DNA of 64,000 nt from positions 33,464,402 through 33,528,401 of the forward strand of contig NC_088301.1 in NCBI RefSeq assembly GCF_032854445.1, read 5' to 3'. The notes under the pieces were generated by a model that worked only from the letters and a program-made list of their open reading frames with translations, was not told where the DNA came from and searched no databases. Every line of letters begins with the position of its first letter. Position 1 is the stretch's first letter. The stretch comes from Liolophura sinensis (lineage: Eukaryota > Mollusca > Polyplacophora > Chitonida > Chitonidae). A program made the position numbers and the translations under genes. Below are positions 18,451 to 33,400 of the stretch, piece by piece.

Positions 18451-21400
18451 TCACAAGTACAAACTGGCAGCAAAGACAATGTCCCTCTTGATTTTTCGTA
18501 TCCCTGGAAACATATTTAAGTATGATTTATACATCACTGAAAGAATTAATTTTTCACTATAATAATCACATATATGGACTTATGGGTTTACACAATGGCA
18601 AGATAATCTATGAGGATTGACAATCCTTACACAAAAGCAAGGGAAAGGATGTGTATTTTGTGAGTTTCTTCACGTCAGAATGTCTTATGCAACACAATCA
18701 TTTCTTTAATGTTGACACACATTAAGTATTCATTTTCTAGGTCTTGCGAAGACTTTAAAAGCACCTACATATATGTGACTAAACTTCATGACAGCAAACA
18801 TGATTTAATCATTTTCAAAGACAATGTCACATAATGTCATTTCACACGCCTTCAGGCAAATGGAAATTTTGCACATTTATTATTTTATCTGGCTTCAACA
18901 CACACTTCTTACAACTTATTTTGTTTTTTTTTTCCCACATTTAAGATAAGTTTTTCCTAAAATACTGGTCTAAATATAGACTGGAGTAACTTTCTGTCGG
19001 GTGAATTTTGCAGGACTTGTAAGAACATGATAATTTGACCTGACTCACCTTCTGAGAATTTATTTTCCAACTCTGTGTTCCCAATGGCTTTTGCTGCCTG
19101 CACCATTTGTCTCAGAGTCTCCTCCAACCGCCTCATACACCTTATAATACTGCCTGAAATAAGGAAAGTGGTACAGGCATACGGGTAAAAGTTCCAACAA
19201 TCAGATATTCATCCACCTTTTTTACAAATTGAACCTAAATTATAAGGCACTTTGCAAGTGCAAACACGGCAAAGTATGCATTCTGTAAGACGGGTCGGAA
19301 GTTGGAAGTCACATGACCACCCTTTCATGTCGAAAACAAAATGGCCGCCCAACGTTAAAGCATTAGGGAAAAGGTCACATTTTGCCACATACCTAACGAC
19401 CATTAAGACCTAGTTGTACAAAATAACATCATGAAAGCTCTGCAGAAATACTCAGACTATCTGGTAAGCTGAAAATTATGCACATCAAACGGACACAAGA
19501 TCGCTAGCAGTGATTCAAAAATAGTCATTTTCCTATGTCGTAACGTTAGGAGGACCATTTTCTTCACCCACGCCATTTGTTACAATGGAAATCACCTGGT
19601 CTCTAGCTTCTGATCTGTCTTACACAATATTTCCTTGATCAGTGCAGAGCAAGTGAAAGACCTGTGCATTTCTGTCCTACATGTACATCATTAGTGGTGC
19701 TGATAATTTAAAAATTCCTGGATCCAGATCACCATCAACATTCAATGGACTGGCCATTAGCCCAAGCCCATCCTGTGCACAAAATTTCATCCAAATCTGT
19801 TCATACCTTTTTTCATTAATGTCACTAACAGACAGAAGACAGACAAATAAATGCTAGCTAAAACATAACCTCCTTTGGCAGAGGTAATAAACTCAATACA
19901 TTTTAGATACAGAAATGACATTTCAAGTCCTTCCTCTCAGCTAGGAGAGGTCCATGTTGGTGTACAATACCCGAGATACTCACCTTCAAATACATCTGTC
20001 ATTTTACAGATTTGACCAAATGTTACCCCTGAAGCCCAGGCATTGACCACATCCATCATTTGAGGCTTGAATGATTCCACGTATGTCTCTTCGTCCAACT
20101 CAATCTTGGCCTCAGCACTCACCCGTGCTATCCTCCTGGCTGTGTCCTGCATTCAAAATTCATTTGTTTTACATGTGCATGTGTGTACTAATGAAAGCCA
20201 ACAAAGGTTTGCAATTCAATGGATTTATCGATGGAGTCACCTCCAAATTATCATTAACCTATACAGAAGGGTGACAAAGATGGCTCAACCAAGACTGGGA
20301 GCTGTAACACGCCTCTCTAAGCACAAGATAAAATCAGTATGATAGATTGCTGCTGGAGAGCTTGTAAGATCAATATTGTCGATGGTCAGTTTCTTGAATG
20401 TTTAATAGCACATGGGGTATCATTTATGTTATTCACAAAACATAGAGGACTGTGGAGAAGTGCAACAAATAATTATCTACCATTATTATCATTATACAAA
20501 AGCACTAAAATTTGAAGTAATATGGTACATTATAACAAATTGGTAAAATTAAGTTAAACAAGTCCCAAGGGCATACGATACCATATTAAAGGATGATTCA
20601 TCTTAAGGCCAAAAGTCTCCCTTTTATGATCAACAATTATTCACCTGCATTATCCTTAGGGGACCAGAAAGAGCCTCGGTCAGCTTGGGCATTTCATTGG
20701 CCTTCTCTTGGAAAACAAAACAGCTAAGAAGGGCACAGCATTGCTGAACATTGAGCTCATTGAAAACACCATTGAACAGCAGTTCTGTGAGTAGTAATTC
20801 ATCAGCTCTGAAAATGCATGGTGTTCAAAAAATAATGGTATTATTTTGGGTCAACATTTATTTGAAAAGGGGAATGTAATACTGCATTAAGAACACAAAT
20901 ATCACATTTTTGAAAGCAATTTAGAACAGATAGACTTACGGACAATCATCTCTGACAAGGAATATCACAGTTTGTGTATTGTTACTTGCATGTATAATTA
21001 ATTCCTCGCTTTATGTTCCAAACCTGGTACAACAGGTTATATCTCAAACATTGTTGGAGTACAAGAAAAAGTTTTTCAGAGATGAAGTGTATCTTACGTG
21101 CTAATTTCACATGCCACTCTTCCCTTCATTTCTATCACATCAGAGGCTGTGGCATAACCCATTCTCCTCAACACACGCTTCCAGACATTTCAATTCATCC
21201 ATCTGCAGCAATGACTTCTTTTTTTTCAGTTCAGACTTCAGGGATTTAATTTCAGAACCAACCTGTTAAAAAAATTGGAAATTACACATTGCAAAATTGT
21301 CCACATTCTGTTGAATTTATATCCAATGAGATCATAATCATTTTAAAAAAATTTCAAGATATCTTTAACAACATTTTCTAGCATGATGTTCTTGATGTTT

Positions 21401-24400
21401 TCGTGTCTGTTAAATGATGACATTCAGTTCTAGTCAGTGTACATAGAATTAGTAGCAAGGCTTGCCTATATGAGACACATGAATGCAAAACTTCAGCTAA
21501 ATGCATAAAGAACTGAAATCGTATATTTGATAACTTACAGTAATTAATATGCTCACAGAGCATCAGCGACGATATCATCCCCCTTGCATCATATGCATGT
21601 AAAAACTTCAGGTCAATGCATACAATACTTTTTAAGATATCAACCCTAAAATTTCATTTACAGTGATTCAAATACATAAAACACTAAGTCAGGAATTTAG
21701 TAATTTACGGTACTGGATATGTACATGTATACCAAATTGATGATGTAATATTCCCCTTGTGCTATTCTGCTTCTACACGTGTGCAAATCTGAGCTAAATA
21801 CATGTGGTACTTCCTGAGATACCTTTCCTTAACACGCTGTTCAACACTGATTCTTATACACTATACACTAAGTAAGGAATTCAGTAATTTACGGTACTTA
21901 ATATGTACACATGTAATCAAACGAAGGAATAACCCCCACTTGCTTTTCTGTTCTACATGTGTGCAAACCCTAGGCTGAACACATGAAGTACTTTTTAAGA
22001 TACCAATCCCGAACATTTTGAACATTGCTTTCTCTGTTATGGGATATCATGAGATGAGATACATGTGACCCTGTTACACAATATGTATGTAATGTACTTA
22101 CCTGTGCTTTCTTTGAATATTGATCATAAAGCTCTGGTAGCTTGGCATCTTTGTGTAGTGGATGAGAATAAAGACGTTGCTCAAAGGCTTCGATTTTCTG
22201 CAAAACATAAAATATAGTAACTCACATAGCTGAAGTATATCTGCGTGATTTCATTTGGACAGGCTAAATTTTGAGATGTTGACCTAGAAAGGATACACAA
22301 AGGCATGGATGGGCAGAATTCTCAAATGTCTTTTGAACTGGTACATTTAGAATCCTGGCTAACACACTGGTGCAAGTAAAAAGAAGTAGTAAAAACATGC
22401 ATGGAGCAAATGCTCTACTAGATATTATTTATGGTAAATGACCTGAAGTTTTGCTTCTGTGACTTGGAAAGTGTTTCCCATTCACTGTGGTTGCTACTAA
22501 CGGAGCGTCATGGGAGAGCATGAGGGGTGGTCAGGGGATTATACTGGACAGTTCAGGAATGTTAAAACAAGCTCAGGCTTCATTAAGCAGTTAGTCTATG
22601 CTCGCACCACCAACAGTTCATGTTTTTAGGATAATGATTTTAGTACATGCATTTCGCAAAGGCTGGATTGTTTTAATATCGTTATTTTGTGAGAAATGGG
22701 ATTTTGGGAGAAAACTGTGGAGATTAAGAGTGACTACCCAGTACCTTATGGAGTGCTCATATGGAGTGCGATGTCAAATATATGTTTTCAAACTGCACAG
22801 CTCTCTGAATACAAAGCTCTTACAAATACATACGCCCATATTTGGTAAACATGAATACTTAATTAACTTAATACTGAAATGAGTCCCCCTCACACAGATT
22901 GGTTATCTATGTATGGGCATAAGTGACTAAAATCAAAGGACTCTGGTGAAAGGCAAAATAATAATCTTATCTGTTGCTGGCTACACGTAAACCACGCCTT
23001 GATTACGTGTAGTTGGGAGAACTCCACTATCAGTGGCTTGACCCCACGTGGCGAGGACTAGCAACCAGAGCTACTAAGTGCCATGCAGGTTAATTAAATG
23101 GGCGGGAGGCTATTCACTCTCTTTTGTCACCTTGCATCCGACTCAGATCATGCGAATGTAAACAACAGTAACTCACATGCAAAACTTAAGGTCTTTAACC
23201 ATAAGCGATATTGTGAAAGTGCCTTATGGTATGGTACTGACTCCTAGATTTTCACTGACATGATACGTCACTTCCACATGTCCCATGAACATTGTGCCAT
23301 ATACAAAATGCCAGTTTAAAGGAAACATACATTTTTATGTACTTCGTCCACTTAGATAACTTACCCTGACCACATCTCCTAGGCCCTTCTCCTTTATTCC
23401 CATGTCTTCTACGGGATCCAGTAAAGGCAGGCCATCAGGTAACCTCTTCTGAACTTCCTACCATATAAAAAGTTGTTTATTTATTTATTTAGTTATTTAT
23501 TTATTTAATCTGATTGGTGTTTCACGCTGTACTCATGAATATTTCACTTATATGATGGCGGCCAGCATTTAATAATTAATTTTAATAATGTTTTCCTATC
23601 ATGCATAAGTAATTTGCTTGCTCTGTGTTGAATAGCATAGTTTTTAATGTATGTTTGATACCAACACAGTTCTTTTCATGAACCTGGTTAAGATTTTCTG
23701 GCAGAAACAGATTAACAAGTTTTCTATAACGAACCAGATTAAATACAAAATTTTCCTGCATAAGCCTGCAAAAAGCAGAGCAAATTTTCATTAATGAACC
23801 TGACAAACTTGTGCAACTTCATTTGTGTTGGACTATTTAGACAAGGTCAAGAGCCTGACAAACCAGTACAAAGTTTATTTATACAAGCCACACTAAACTG
23901 GTATAAACTTTTCTTGTACAAACCTGACTAACCAGTACCACGTATTCTTTGACTAACATGATTAACTACTACAAAGTTTTCTTGTTAACAAAGTACTTAG
24001 GTGGTCCTACCTACTGAAACTCTTTTTCAATAAGCCTGCATAACATGTTTTGCTTGAAATCTGATTCTCCCTTCAAAAGAAATGTGCTGCACACAATACA
24101 TATGAATAGTAAACACTCACCTGAATGGACTTGAGTACACTCTGTCTGTTGTCTACTGGTCGAAGGTCTGATGGAAAATAGACTCGGATTGAACTGATAG
24201 CCTTTACCAAAGACAACAAAACAGGAACGACCTACAAAATGATTTAGTCATTTATCAACTGAAGGTTCATGTCTAAATGCTGACATGCTCATATTTTTTA
24301 TATATTTGACTGAAAACTAAAGAATACTTCACCTATGTGAAGGCAGCCAATATTATATCAGAGCCTAGAGGAAACTCCCAACTAATCGTAAGTTGCTGAT

Positions 24401-27400
24401 TTGCCTTCTCACGTATGACCAGAGAGGAAGTCAGCATGATCTGGACTTGAACTCACACCAACCTTAGTGGTGAGAGTTTCCTGATGCTCTATGCATAAAG
24501 GCTAATGTCTCATCAATGTTCACCTACTGGGTTTTTCAGGCACTTCCCCGCGTGTAAAGGGAGTTCTTGGCAAAATCAGAATTTTTTTTTTTTCACAGCC
24601 ATTCGGTAAATTTGTTTTAGCTGGAAATTTTCCGCCAGAAATGGTTCCCCAGCCGATTTAACATCCACTAATGCACCACGAACATCTCAGAACCATTTTA
24701 ATTTGTTCTTTTCACGTCATGTAAATATAACATGTGGATCAATACTTCATAAACAGTAATGAACTACAGGTACATTTAAGTCCACCTTTAGAATGGACTA
24801 AACATGCAAGAAGCAATTCATTCACTGGCTAGTGGGTATGACTTGTTATTCTATGCTGTAACATATAATCTGTGAAATAAGCTGGACCGACAAAAATCTC
24901 CACGCTACGCCTCTCCCTCACCTGCATCTCTCCCCTTTCTCCTGGAGGACATGGTTTGACCGCAGATGTGCGATTGCTTCGGGCACTATCCTTGGTCAGG
25001 TGTAACAGGACTTCTACCACGTAACTGGGCTCACCCACAACTGGGGCCTGACAGGCAAGAAAACAAGACAAACACATATACATACACAGTTTTGAAAAGC
25101 TTCATGATTTCAGGAAACCTTTTGCTTTCCACTGGGACTTTTCACTTACATGTATGTTATGGATGTCATGTTTTTGGAGGAGAAAGTCCAACCGAAAACA
25201 TTCGGGCACTCTCCTCATTACTGAACAAAGAATTTGACCTATCAATACTGTCTTAAGTAATAAATAATTATGTCGTCTAAAAATTTCAATATTTCACTAA
25301 TTAATCTATTTCACAGGTCAGGTGGCAACTCACATCTGATTGATTTGCCTTCTTCTGAAAGTTGACAACCATACCCCAGCCAAAGTCTTCCTCACCATTT
25401 TTTACCTGTGAAAGAAATATTTGTCGATAGATAGAAAAGTCAAAACTTGAAGATAAAATGCACACGTTCAGCCTATTTCAAACTCTTATGTGAAGTAGTT
25501 ACAGTATAAATATAAAAAAAAACAAAATATCATAATGGCATTTAATACACTTCAGACTTCTGGAGGTAGAGACGAGAAGTTAAGAAATTTGCTCAGTGAG
25601 CTCTCAGTGAAGCTGATGATGCCATACGAGATAAGATACTGACAAACTTTCCCAATGAAAGTGTACATGAACAGATATGCACACCATACTGCTGCAAGAC
25701 ATGTGGCCTCCAATAAATGTTAGATTGTGCAAATGACAACATGCGCGTCAGCCACTACGTATTGTCACCAAGGCCCTACGAACAGTGAGAGCAGAGGAAC
25801 ATGCAGGGATTGCTCGTCCAGTGCCGGGACTGAACCTGCACCTCGTGGCAAAAATAAGACAACATTGTGATATAATACATAAACATTTAGATTAAGATGA
25901 TTTTTTTAGATTGAAATTCACTTGAACTAAATGCTGAAGGAACACAGCCTCTCACCTGTATCAATCTGCCTGGTTGGAGAAAAGGTAATATATACTGAGG
26001 TTTCTGTATGTAGGATATCAAGGTCTTCCCCAAGTTATCAAGCTGTTGACGGATCTTGTAGTATGAGGACACATTATCTTCATTGGGAATGGAAAGACTA
26101 TTGTACTTTTCTTCTAGCTCCTTCAATTCTAGAATATAAATTAAAACAAATTCAGATTTTTCAACAAGGCAGAATGGGGAATATAATTAAAATTATAAAA
26201 GACCAGGTGTAAAACATACATGTAATTATCACAGTACTGGCTGTTTACGCAAAGCCAGAAGGCCTTTATGATGCAGGTCTTTCCTTTTACCAGAATACCA
26301 CACAGTCTCTCCAAATGTACAGTCAGTTCTTCCCTCGCAAACTTTTAGTACAGTTTATGACAACTCTGTTTCACAATCATTATTTCGCATACAAACATCC
26401 CGCTTACTTTCATAGAGTTCTGGTATGGCTGCATAATTCTGGAACTGGAAAAAGGACCTCTCCAGCATGTACTCTGGGTTGATCTCCTCCACACGAAGCA
26501 GGTTTAACACCATATTGTAGGTCAGATGGAATGCACTGTTCAGTGCATCTGCTTTACCCTATGAATACAAATGCAGGCTCATACAATGAAAGCATTCAAT
26601 CTAATACATTGGAGTTGCAACATGAGGACAGAATACTAATATCTATGTGACGGAAAACTTCCAATTTTGAAGAACAGTAGAGTTCTTTTAATATGGTATG
26701 AAAGAACTGCAATCAAAGATTCTATGTTAATTTATAACTTCAAATGTTTCAATGCAAATATGACAATGTTTCTCTTTCCTTGCAATGCCATAACTTAAAT
26801 ACCTCTTTGTTTTGAAAAGGTTCAAATCAGCCATTCAAGACCTTTTGTTAGCACTTGTGTTTTTGTTTATTTATCTTTGATCAAAGACAATCCTAGCTTT
26901 CATGTACCAAAATAAACAATTTCGGTGAAAGCATCTGCTACAAAGCCAACTGAGGTCTTACTTACTGGCTACATATAAGTAATATTTGCCATTATATTTC
27001 TGTTACCTTGACAATTAGTTTACCGGCAGAAGGACTCATCTTTTCATCAACCATGAGTATCACAATGCCTCGGTCATCAAGGCCACGCCTTCCTGCACGC
27101 CCACTCATCTGGATGTATTCTCCAGAGGTTAACTACAACAATGTCAACAATTTTAATACTACACATCTTCTCAAATAAATCTTGTGCTTACATTTCATCT
27201 TTGTACCCAAGTAATTTTATTTTAAATTTTAATTGCATAAATGCTCTGGCTACTAAAATGTTTGGAAAGGACTTCCAGGTACATTACACCTAATGAAATA
27301 TTAACTTATGAGGTGATGCTAACAATATCCTAAATACAAATATTTGAAACCTGTTTGTGTCTGAACTATTAAAATTTAAAACAATGGTTTTGACTATATT

Positions 27401-30400
27401 CATAGCATCTCAAAGATACATCAAAGCTTCGTTGGCAATTACAAGGTGAGGGGAGGGGTGATCGGCCAATAATTCCAACCAATAACTACCCTAATTCTTC
27501 AACCTTTTCAACCACCTCTGCAACCAACATTTTGAAATACTCTGAGAGAACTAAGTGGTGTAGAGAAATAATCTGCACAGTTTTATGAACCTTACATCTT
27601 TAATGACACATAGAAATCATCTGTAGCATCAGTTTTATAATAATTGTATGCATAAATTCAACTGAAAAATGTGCTTTAGTGGTCGAAAAATTTGATGATT
27701 TACAGTAATGTACATATAGACACACAATCATACTGAGCCTATAGATATTTGAAGTGTCTCACCCATCTGAAATCTTTACCATCAAATTTCCTGCAGCTGG
27801 TGAAAAGCACAGTTCTGGCAGGCATGTTAAGCCCCATAGCAAATGTCTCTGTGGCAAACAGGGCCTGTAAAACAGGAAACAACCATTTGATGGATGTATC
27901 CACATGTATTTAACTGATATTCACCTATGCTCAAGAATACTTCACTTCCAGGGTGGTGTCAGACATATCTGTCGGAGAAGTACCTTACTCTGCCCAGAAG
28001 AAATTACATACATGTAGTAAATTTCTTATTCCTTGATAACAAAACTTGTCCAAACTTACAGCAAAGCAAAAAATGCGCTACAATCCCATTACAATAGAAC
28101 GATATTTGTTAACTTTACCCACCTTAATGAGTCCTTCCGCAAAAAGAATCTCAATGGTTTCTTTTAGGATGGGCAGGAGTCCGGAGTGATGAATCCCAAC
28201 ACCTTTCTTTAACAATGGAAGAACATGCTCTACCTGGAACATTACAGATTCACACACTCAGTTTGCATCCACATACCACAGAGCAAGTTTTTATGCAATT
28301 TCAATGGAATTCCACAACAACCAAATATCTTCTCAAATTCTGGACCTCAACAACTCATGGGAATTATGCGTTTGTTTATACACAAGTCTAGCTGCACACA
28401 ATTTTACAGTCACACAAAATTGTTATCTGTTTGTTTAAAAACATTAACCGTTGGCACTTTGACAACATCATATAACTAAGTATTCTCCTCATCCATAATA
28501 GTTTAGCTGTGTATGAGTAAAACACTTACTAAGATCAAGTTCTGAGACTTCCTTAAGTGGGCATTTTCACAGACCATTGTTTCAGAGTGTGAAATGATAA
28601 CCATATCCGACGATGATGGCAAATTCTAAAGAGATTTCCTGCTATATTTTGACTTCCTGAAACTCATTAAAATGTTTACTTCCTTAAATGTCAGAATGTT
28701 GTTTTTCACTGAAACATTTTATAAGTCTTACCTGAGGCAGCTTTTTATCCTCATCTGACAATGCATCAATGGCATTGTTAAAAACTTCTTCTATCATGCC
28801 TTTTTCTTCCTCTGAAAACAAAATATACTTTATTTTATCTATTTATTTATCTTTTTTGGCATTAAATAAAAAAAATGGTCCATGCAATTCAACATCTTAA
28901 AGAAACAATCCACTGAACAATTTTTGTTGTACAAAAAAAAAAAAATGTTCTTAGTTAATAAACAGACCAAAATACAAACGTCACAGCCTAAGCTTGACCT
29001 AGAAGCTTTGTCAAAAGGCGCTATATTTGAGCACGATATTTTAAGAGTACAGGAATACTAACCTGTGTTAAAGTCAAGTTTTGACATCTGTAGTGCATAA
29101 GCTTCACATTCTTTCCTGCTAAAGCTGAACACGATGACAGGGGCAAAACTTCGCTCCATGATCATTTTCACAATTTTGAAACAGTTTGACTCATTACCTG
29201 AAAACAAAATAATAAACAAAACTGCATATGTGAAATTTAGAAAACATCATTGTAACCTGACACTTGCACTGAAATATAAAGCTTTTATTTTTAAAACATA
29301 CCAAAAGAGGTATCCCAAAGATAGCAGTAAATGCAAGAAATATATTTTATCTGGAAGGCTAAACTTCTGTTTCTGGGACCACTTCAACAATTCGATTGGA
29401 ATATTCTTTCCAATTTTGATGCAACAGATTCATCTCGTCTCATTTAACTGAGTGACATTTTGAGATAAAAGTATTATATTAAAACACTATTAAACCAAAT
29501 ACCTCCTTTGACTCCCCCTCTCCTGCCTCGACGGTCACCTTTAGCAGCATCCCCAGCATCTTTTAACACATTCATGGCCGCGTTGAAATTCTCTTCACGA
29601 AATTCACCCTGAAATAGCACAGGACAATGAACAATAAGAGAAACAAATTCTTGTGAAATGTGAAAGAATATAGCTATCTTTTAAGTAGTTTAATTCCCAC
29701 ATCAGCTTGTCAGACACCTTATGATAGTTTTGCAGCAATATGACTGATGTATTACTAATGGTTTAAACCTGGCCTGAAGCTTTAATATATGGGAAAATTT
29801 CATCCAGAGGACTGATTTAAATGCCACATGACTTCATAATTAATTTCATAACACAAGCTACATTTACATACAGCCTAATGTTTGCGAGATTTTGACCTCT
29901 CCAAAGTCCTTTTCATTTCGCAGCACAAAATAAGAAGTTAAACATCTTACGTTTTCATCCACTACTAGATGAATGCCATCCCCTCCAGCTGGGAAGATGT
30001 AATGTTGTAATGGTGTTGGACGGTATTCAGTATACACAACATGGCAAGGCTAAAGAAAAACCATAAACAGCATAAAGTGCAATACTTGGGGGGAATACAT
30101 ACACGAATAAAAAATGAAAACATCTTTTGGAGTTCTTGAGGTAACAAGAAAAGTTAAAAGGGACAGTTTTAACATCTTTTTAATTGCAAAATAGAGGAAA
30201 CAAATTCAGACTTGTACCCAAGATTTCCTGTTGATCTTGCTAATCACATACATGTAAATCATCAAAAAGTGAAGCTTGAATGCAGTTGACAATTTTATTT
30301 TTTGTTAAAATAAGAAAACATAGTTTGAACACTACTGGGATTTTTACCATTACAGTAAAAATTAGTGATACGATGATCTATCTATTTACATGACTTTTAC

Positions 30401-33400
30401 GCTGTACTAGAGAATATTACACCTATATGAGAACAGCCAGCAATATGGTGGGAGGAAACGCAGGCCTATCCACAGGTTGCTGGCAGGTCTTCACGCATAC
30501 GGCTGGACAGAAAGCCAGCATGAGCTGGACAAATTCACAGCGACCCCATTGGTGAGAAGCTCCTGGGTCATTGCTCTGCGCTGCCGTTCTAATCACCTTG
30601 GCCACAGAGGCACCCTGATAGGATGAAGTTTGACCTGCCTGTATGCTCTCTTTGTCTGTAAATTCTCTATTTCTGAACTACACGACAAAAGTATGTGAGG
30701 TCTCCCATTCTACACATCTGTGTACATGTCCAGGGCAATGGACCAAACAGCTTTCCCTGAAATAGTCTGCATACCATTTTGTGCTAGAACTGCTTATTTA
30801 TATCAAACTGTGTTACCGACTAGAAATGTTTTATTTCTTTCTTGGCTGAATTGCATTGTCTTACTCTCCCATTTTTCCCACTAAATATTGAGGATGCTTA
30901 ACTGTGATCCCTGAAACAAGTGTATGTTGACATACCTGTTTGTGCAGATAGCAGATCCACTCTGCAAACTGCCTTGCATTCGGAATTGTGGCAGACAAGA
31001 AAACATAATGTACGTTGTCTGGTAGTAATATGATAGTCTCCTCCCAAACAACACCCCTCTCTGAAAACATAGGATCATCAAACATAGTAACAAAATGTCT
31101 GGTATCACAAAAATGATACTTTACTACCCAAAAAGATCTTTATGAAATTTGTTATCAGCAGATTTATGTTACACATTATTTGCAAAACAACCATTATTAC
31201 AAGATTATCAAAAAAATTGAAGCAAAATTCACTGCACATAAATATTGGAGTTGCCAACTTTTAAACTCTAGCATAAATTGGAAATTTCACTGTTAAAATT
31301 TTTTGCCAAACAAAACAGCATTGCTTAGTACTTTTGAAATTTGTTAGGATATTATTAAATACAGTCAAAGTTTCAACATGTATGTATTTATTTATTCGAC
31401 TGGTGTTTTACGGTGTATTCATATTCGCCAAATATTCCATTGTACCCTGGTGGTCAGCATTATGGGGACCATGCGTACATTTCTGGTAGACTTTCCCAAA
31501 GTTTCAATATGCTAAGCAGCCAAATATGCTATTGGGCCTTAATACATGTTGTTTTCTAAGTAACACACCTTTGTCCCGCATATAATGTATCTCGTCAAAC
31601 ACGACCCAAGCCACTTCTCTCATCACCTCTGATCCACGGTACAACATACTACGCAAAATCTGAAAACGATTCCATCAAGAGGAGTCCATTAGTTTGAGAG
31701 AAAAACAAAGTACAGCTTGTACATTACCGCCTTCAATAAATGCAAAAAGACATCTAAGCAACAAACCAAACTCATACTGCTAATGTCACTCCATGTAGAG
31801 GTGATCAAAACAAAACAAAAAAAACTTACAGTTTGTGTTAAGACTATATAAGTGGAACACATGTAACAACATGATTACTCATTAAGAATGAAGAATGTAT
31901 CCCATCATGTCAGTGCCACAGCTACATTTTAACTGTGACAATAACATGTGAACAGTGGTAATCAGGGTTGATCAAGATAAACAAATACAACACTCAAACT
32001 TAGGACACACTAATGCAAACTGATAAAACCAAATGTTCAGTTAGCCCAACTTAAGTTAAACTGGAAAAAGACACATGTAAGAAAAATCATACATATTTTT
32101 TTTACCACAACTGTTTCAAAAGAAATAAAACATAATCAGCACTAACGTCCAAAAAAATAATAACTAGAGCTGCATGCAGTTATAGACCTTCCAAGCAATC
32201 TGTACACACAGCTTTTAGCGTCCACTCTCTTTAACTTTCCACTTTCTGCACCACAGATCGTTCAAATCTATTAGTTCTATGCTCTTCCGAAAAGACCCCA
32301 GCTTTGACTAATACGAGCAAAAAATACACATAATCCATATTACACAGTAAACTTTCCGAACAAGGGAATTGCATGTAACTTGACGTCCTCATCATGAATC
32401 TGGTCTATTTTTTCCCTGCAAGATGTACTTAAATCGCAACTGCCGTCAAAAATTGAAAATTTGCAAATTTTACCCCATACTTGTAGGTCACGTGACAGAA
32501 AACTAATACAGCTGTAAAGTTCAAAATTCCTGAGTGGAAGTGACTATATGTACTGCATGTATGCTGAAAGTCTGTGCGCTGTCTTAATAAATACAAGATA
32601 CACAGCGCTTCAAAATTTGACAAAAGGCCAATTTACTATATTTTGGAACATTTACAAGTGTACGTTATATAAAACATACACACTCTTTTGGGGCCAGGGT
32701 GAATGTAGAAATATTGTAAGTAGTTTGATGTCCTGATCACAAGTCCGGTCTTATTTTTTTCCTGTGATGTATATTTTTGTTGCAAATCAAACTACGAACA
32801 AGTGCAATTTCCCCCAGTTTTGCAGGTCAGGTGACAGAAGACAGCTCTAAACCTGAAAATTGCTTTATATAAAGGGCTATACATGAACTATATGTATGGT
32901 AAAAATCATTGACCTGTGTCAAAAAACACAGGACACGCATGCTTTTGAATAATGTCCAAAGGCAGATTTACCACATTTGGCACATTCACTTAAACATGCT
33001 ATATAGTGTCATACATAATACAATACAATACAATAGTGTAATGTATGGATGGTTACGAAGAATATGTATCATGTATATGTTCTCTTAATTATCTGGTTTG
33101 CACTGCAGTTGCAATTGGGTCACCCAGTGCCATTGCACCCAATATTGGGCATGTATTTCTAAAAGTCAGCTTTATTTTTGTGTGAACCTTGTCTTCTTTA
33201 CTACACACTAGCCCGGCCCCAGTGATTGACAGATATCTACATATGCCCTGGTCCTTTCTGACAACGGCTGAGCTATTAGTAAAGCAGTCAGTTGGTGCAT
33301 GGCAGGTCATGGATTCATACGTGGAAGTATAAACTTGCTGTTACACGGGTGATGTTCTTTGCATTATTTCTTACAAATAGGCATGCTAAGACTGAGAAGG

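Noticed and set aside
27917-27965. Another SINE family 1 copy
   Set aside because: Only a short core-like match (CTCAAGAATACTTCACTT) is visible; too little to call.
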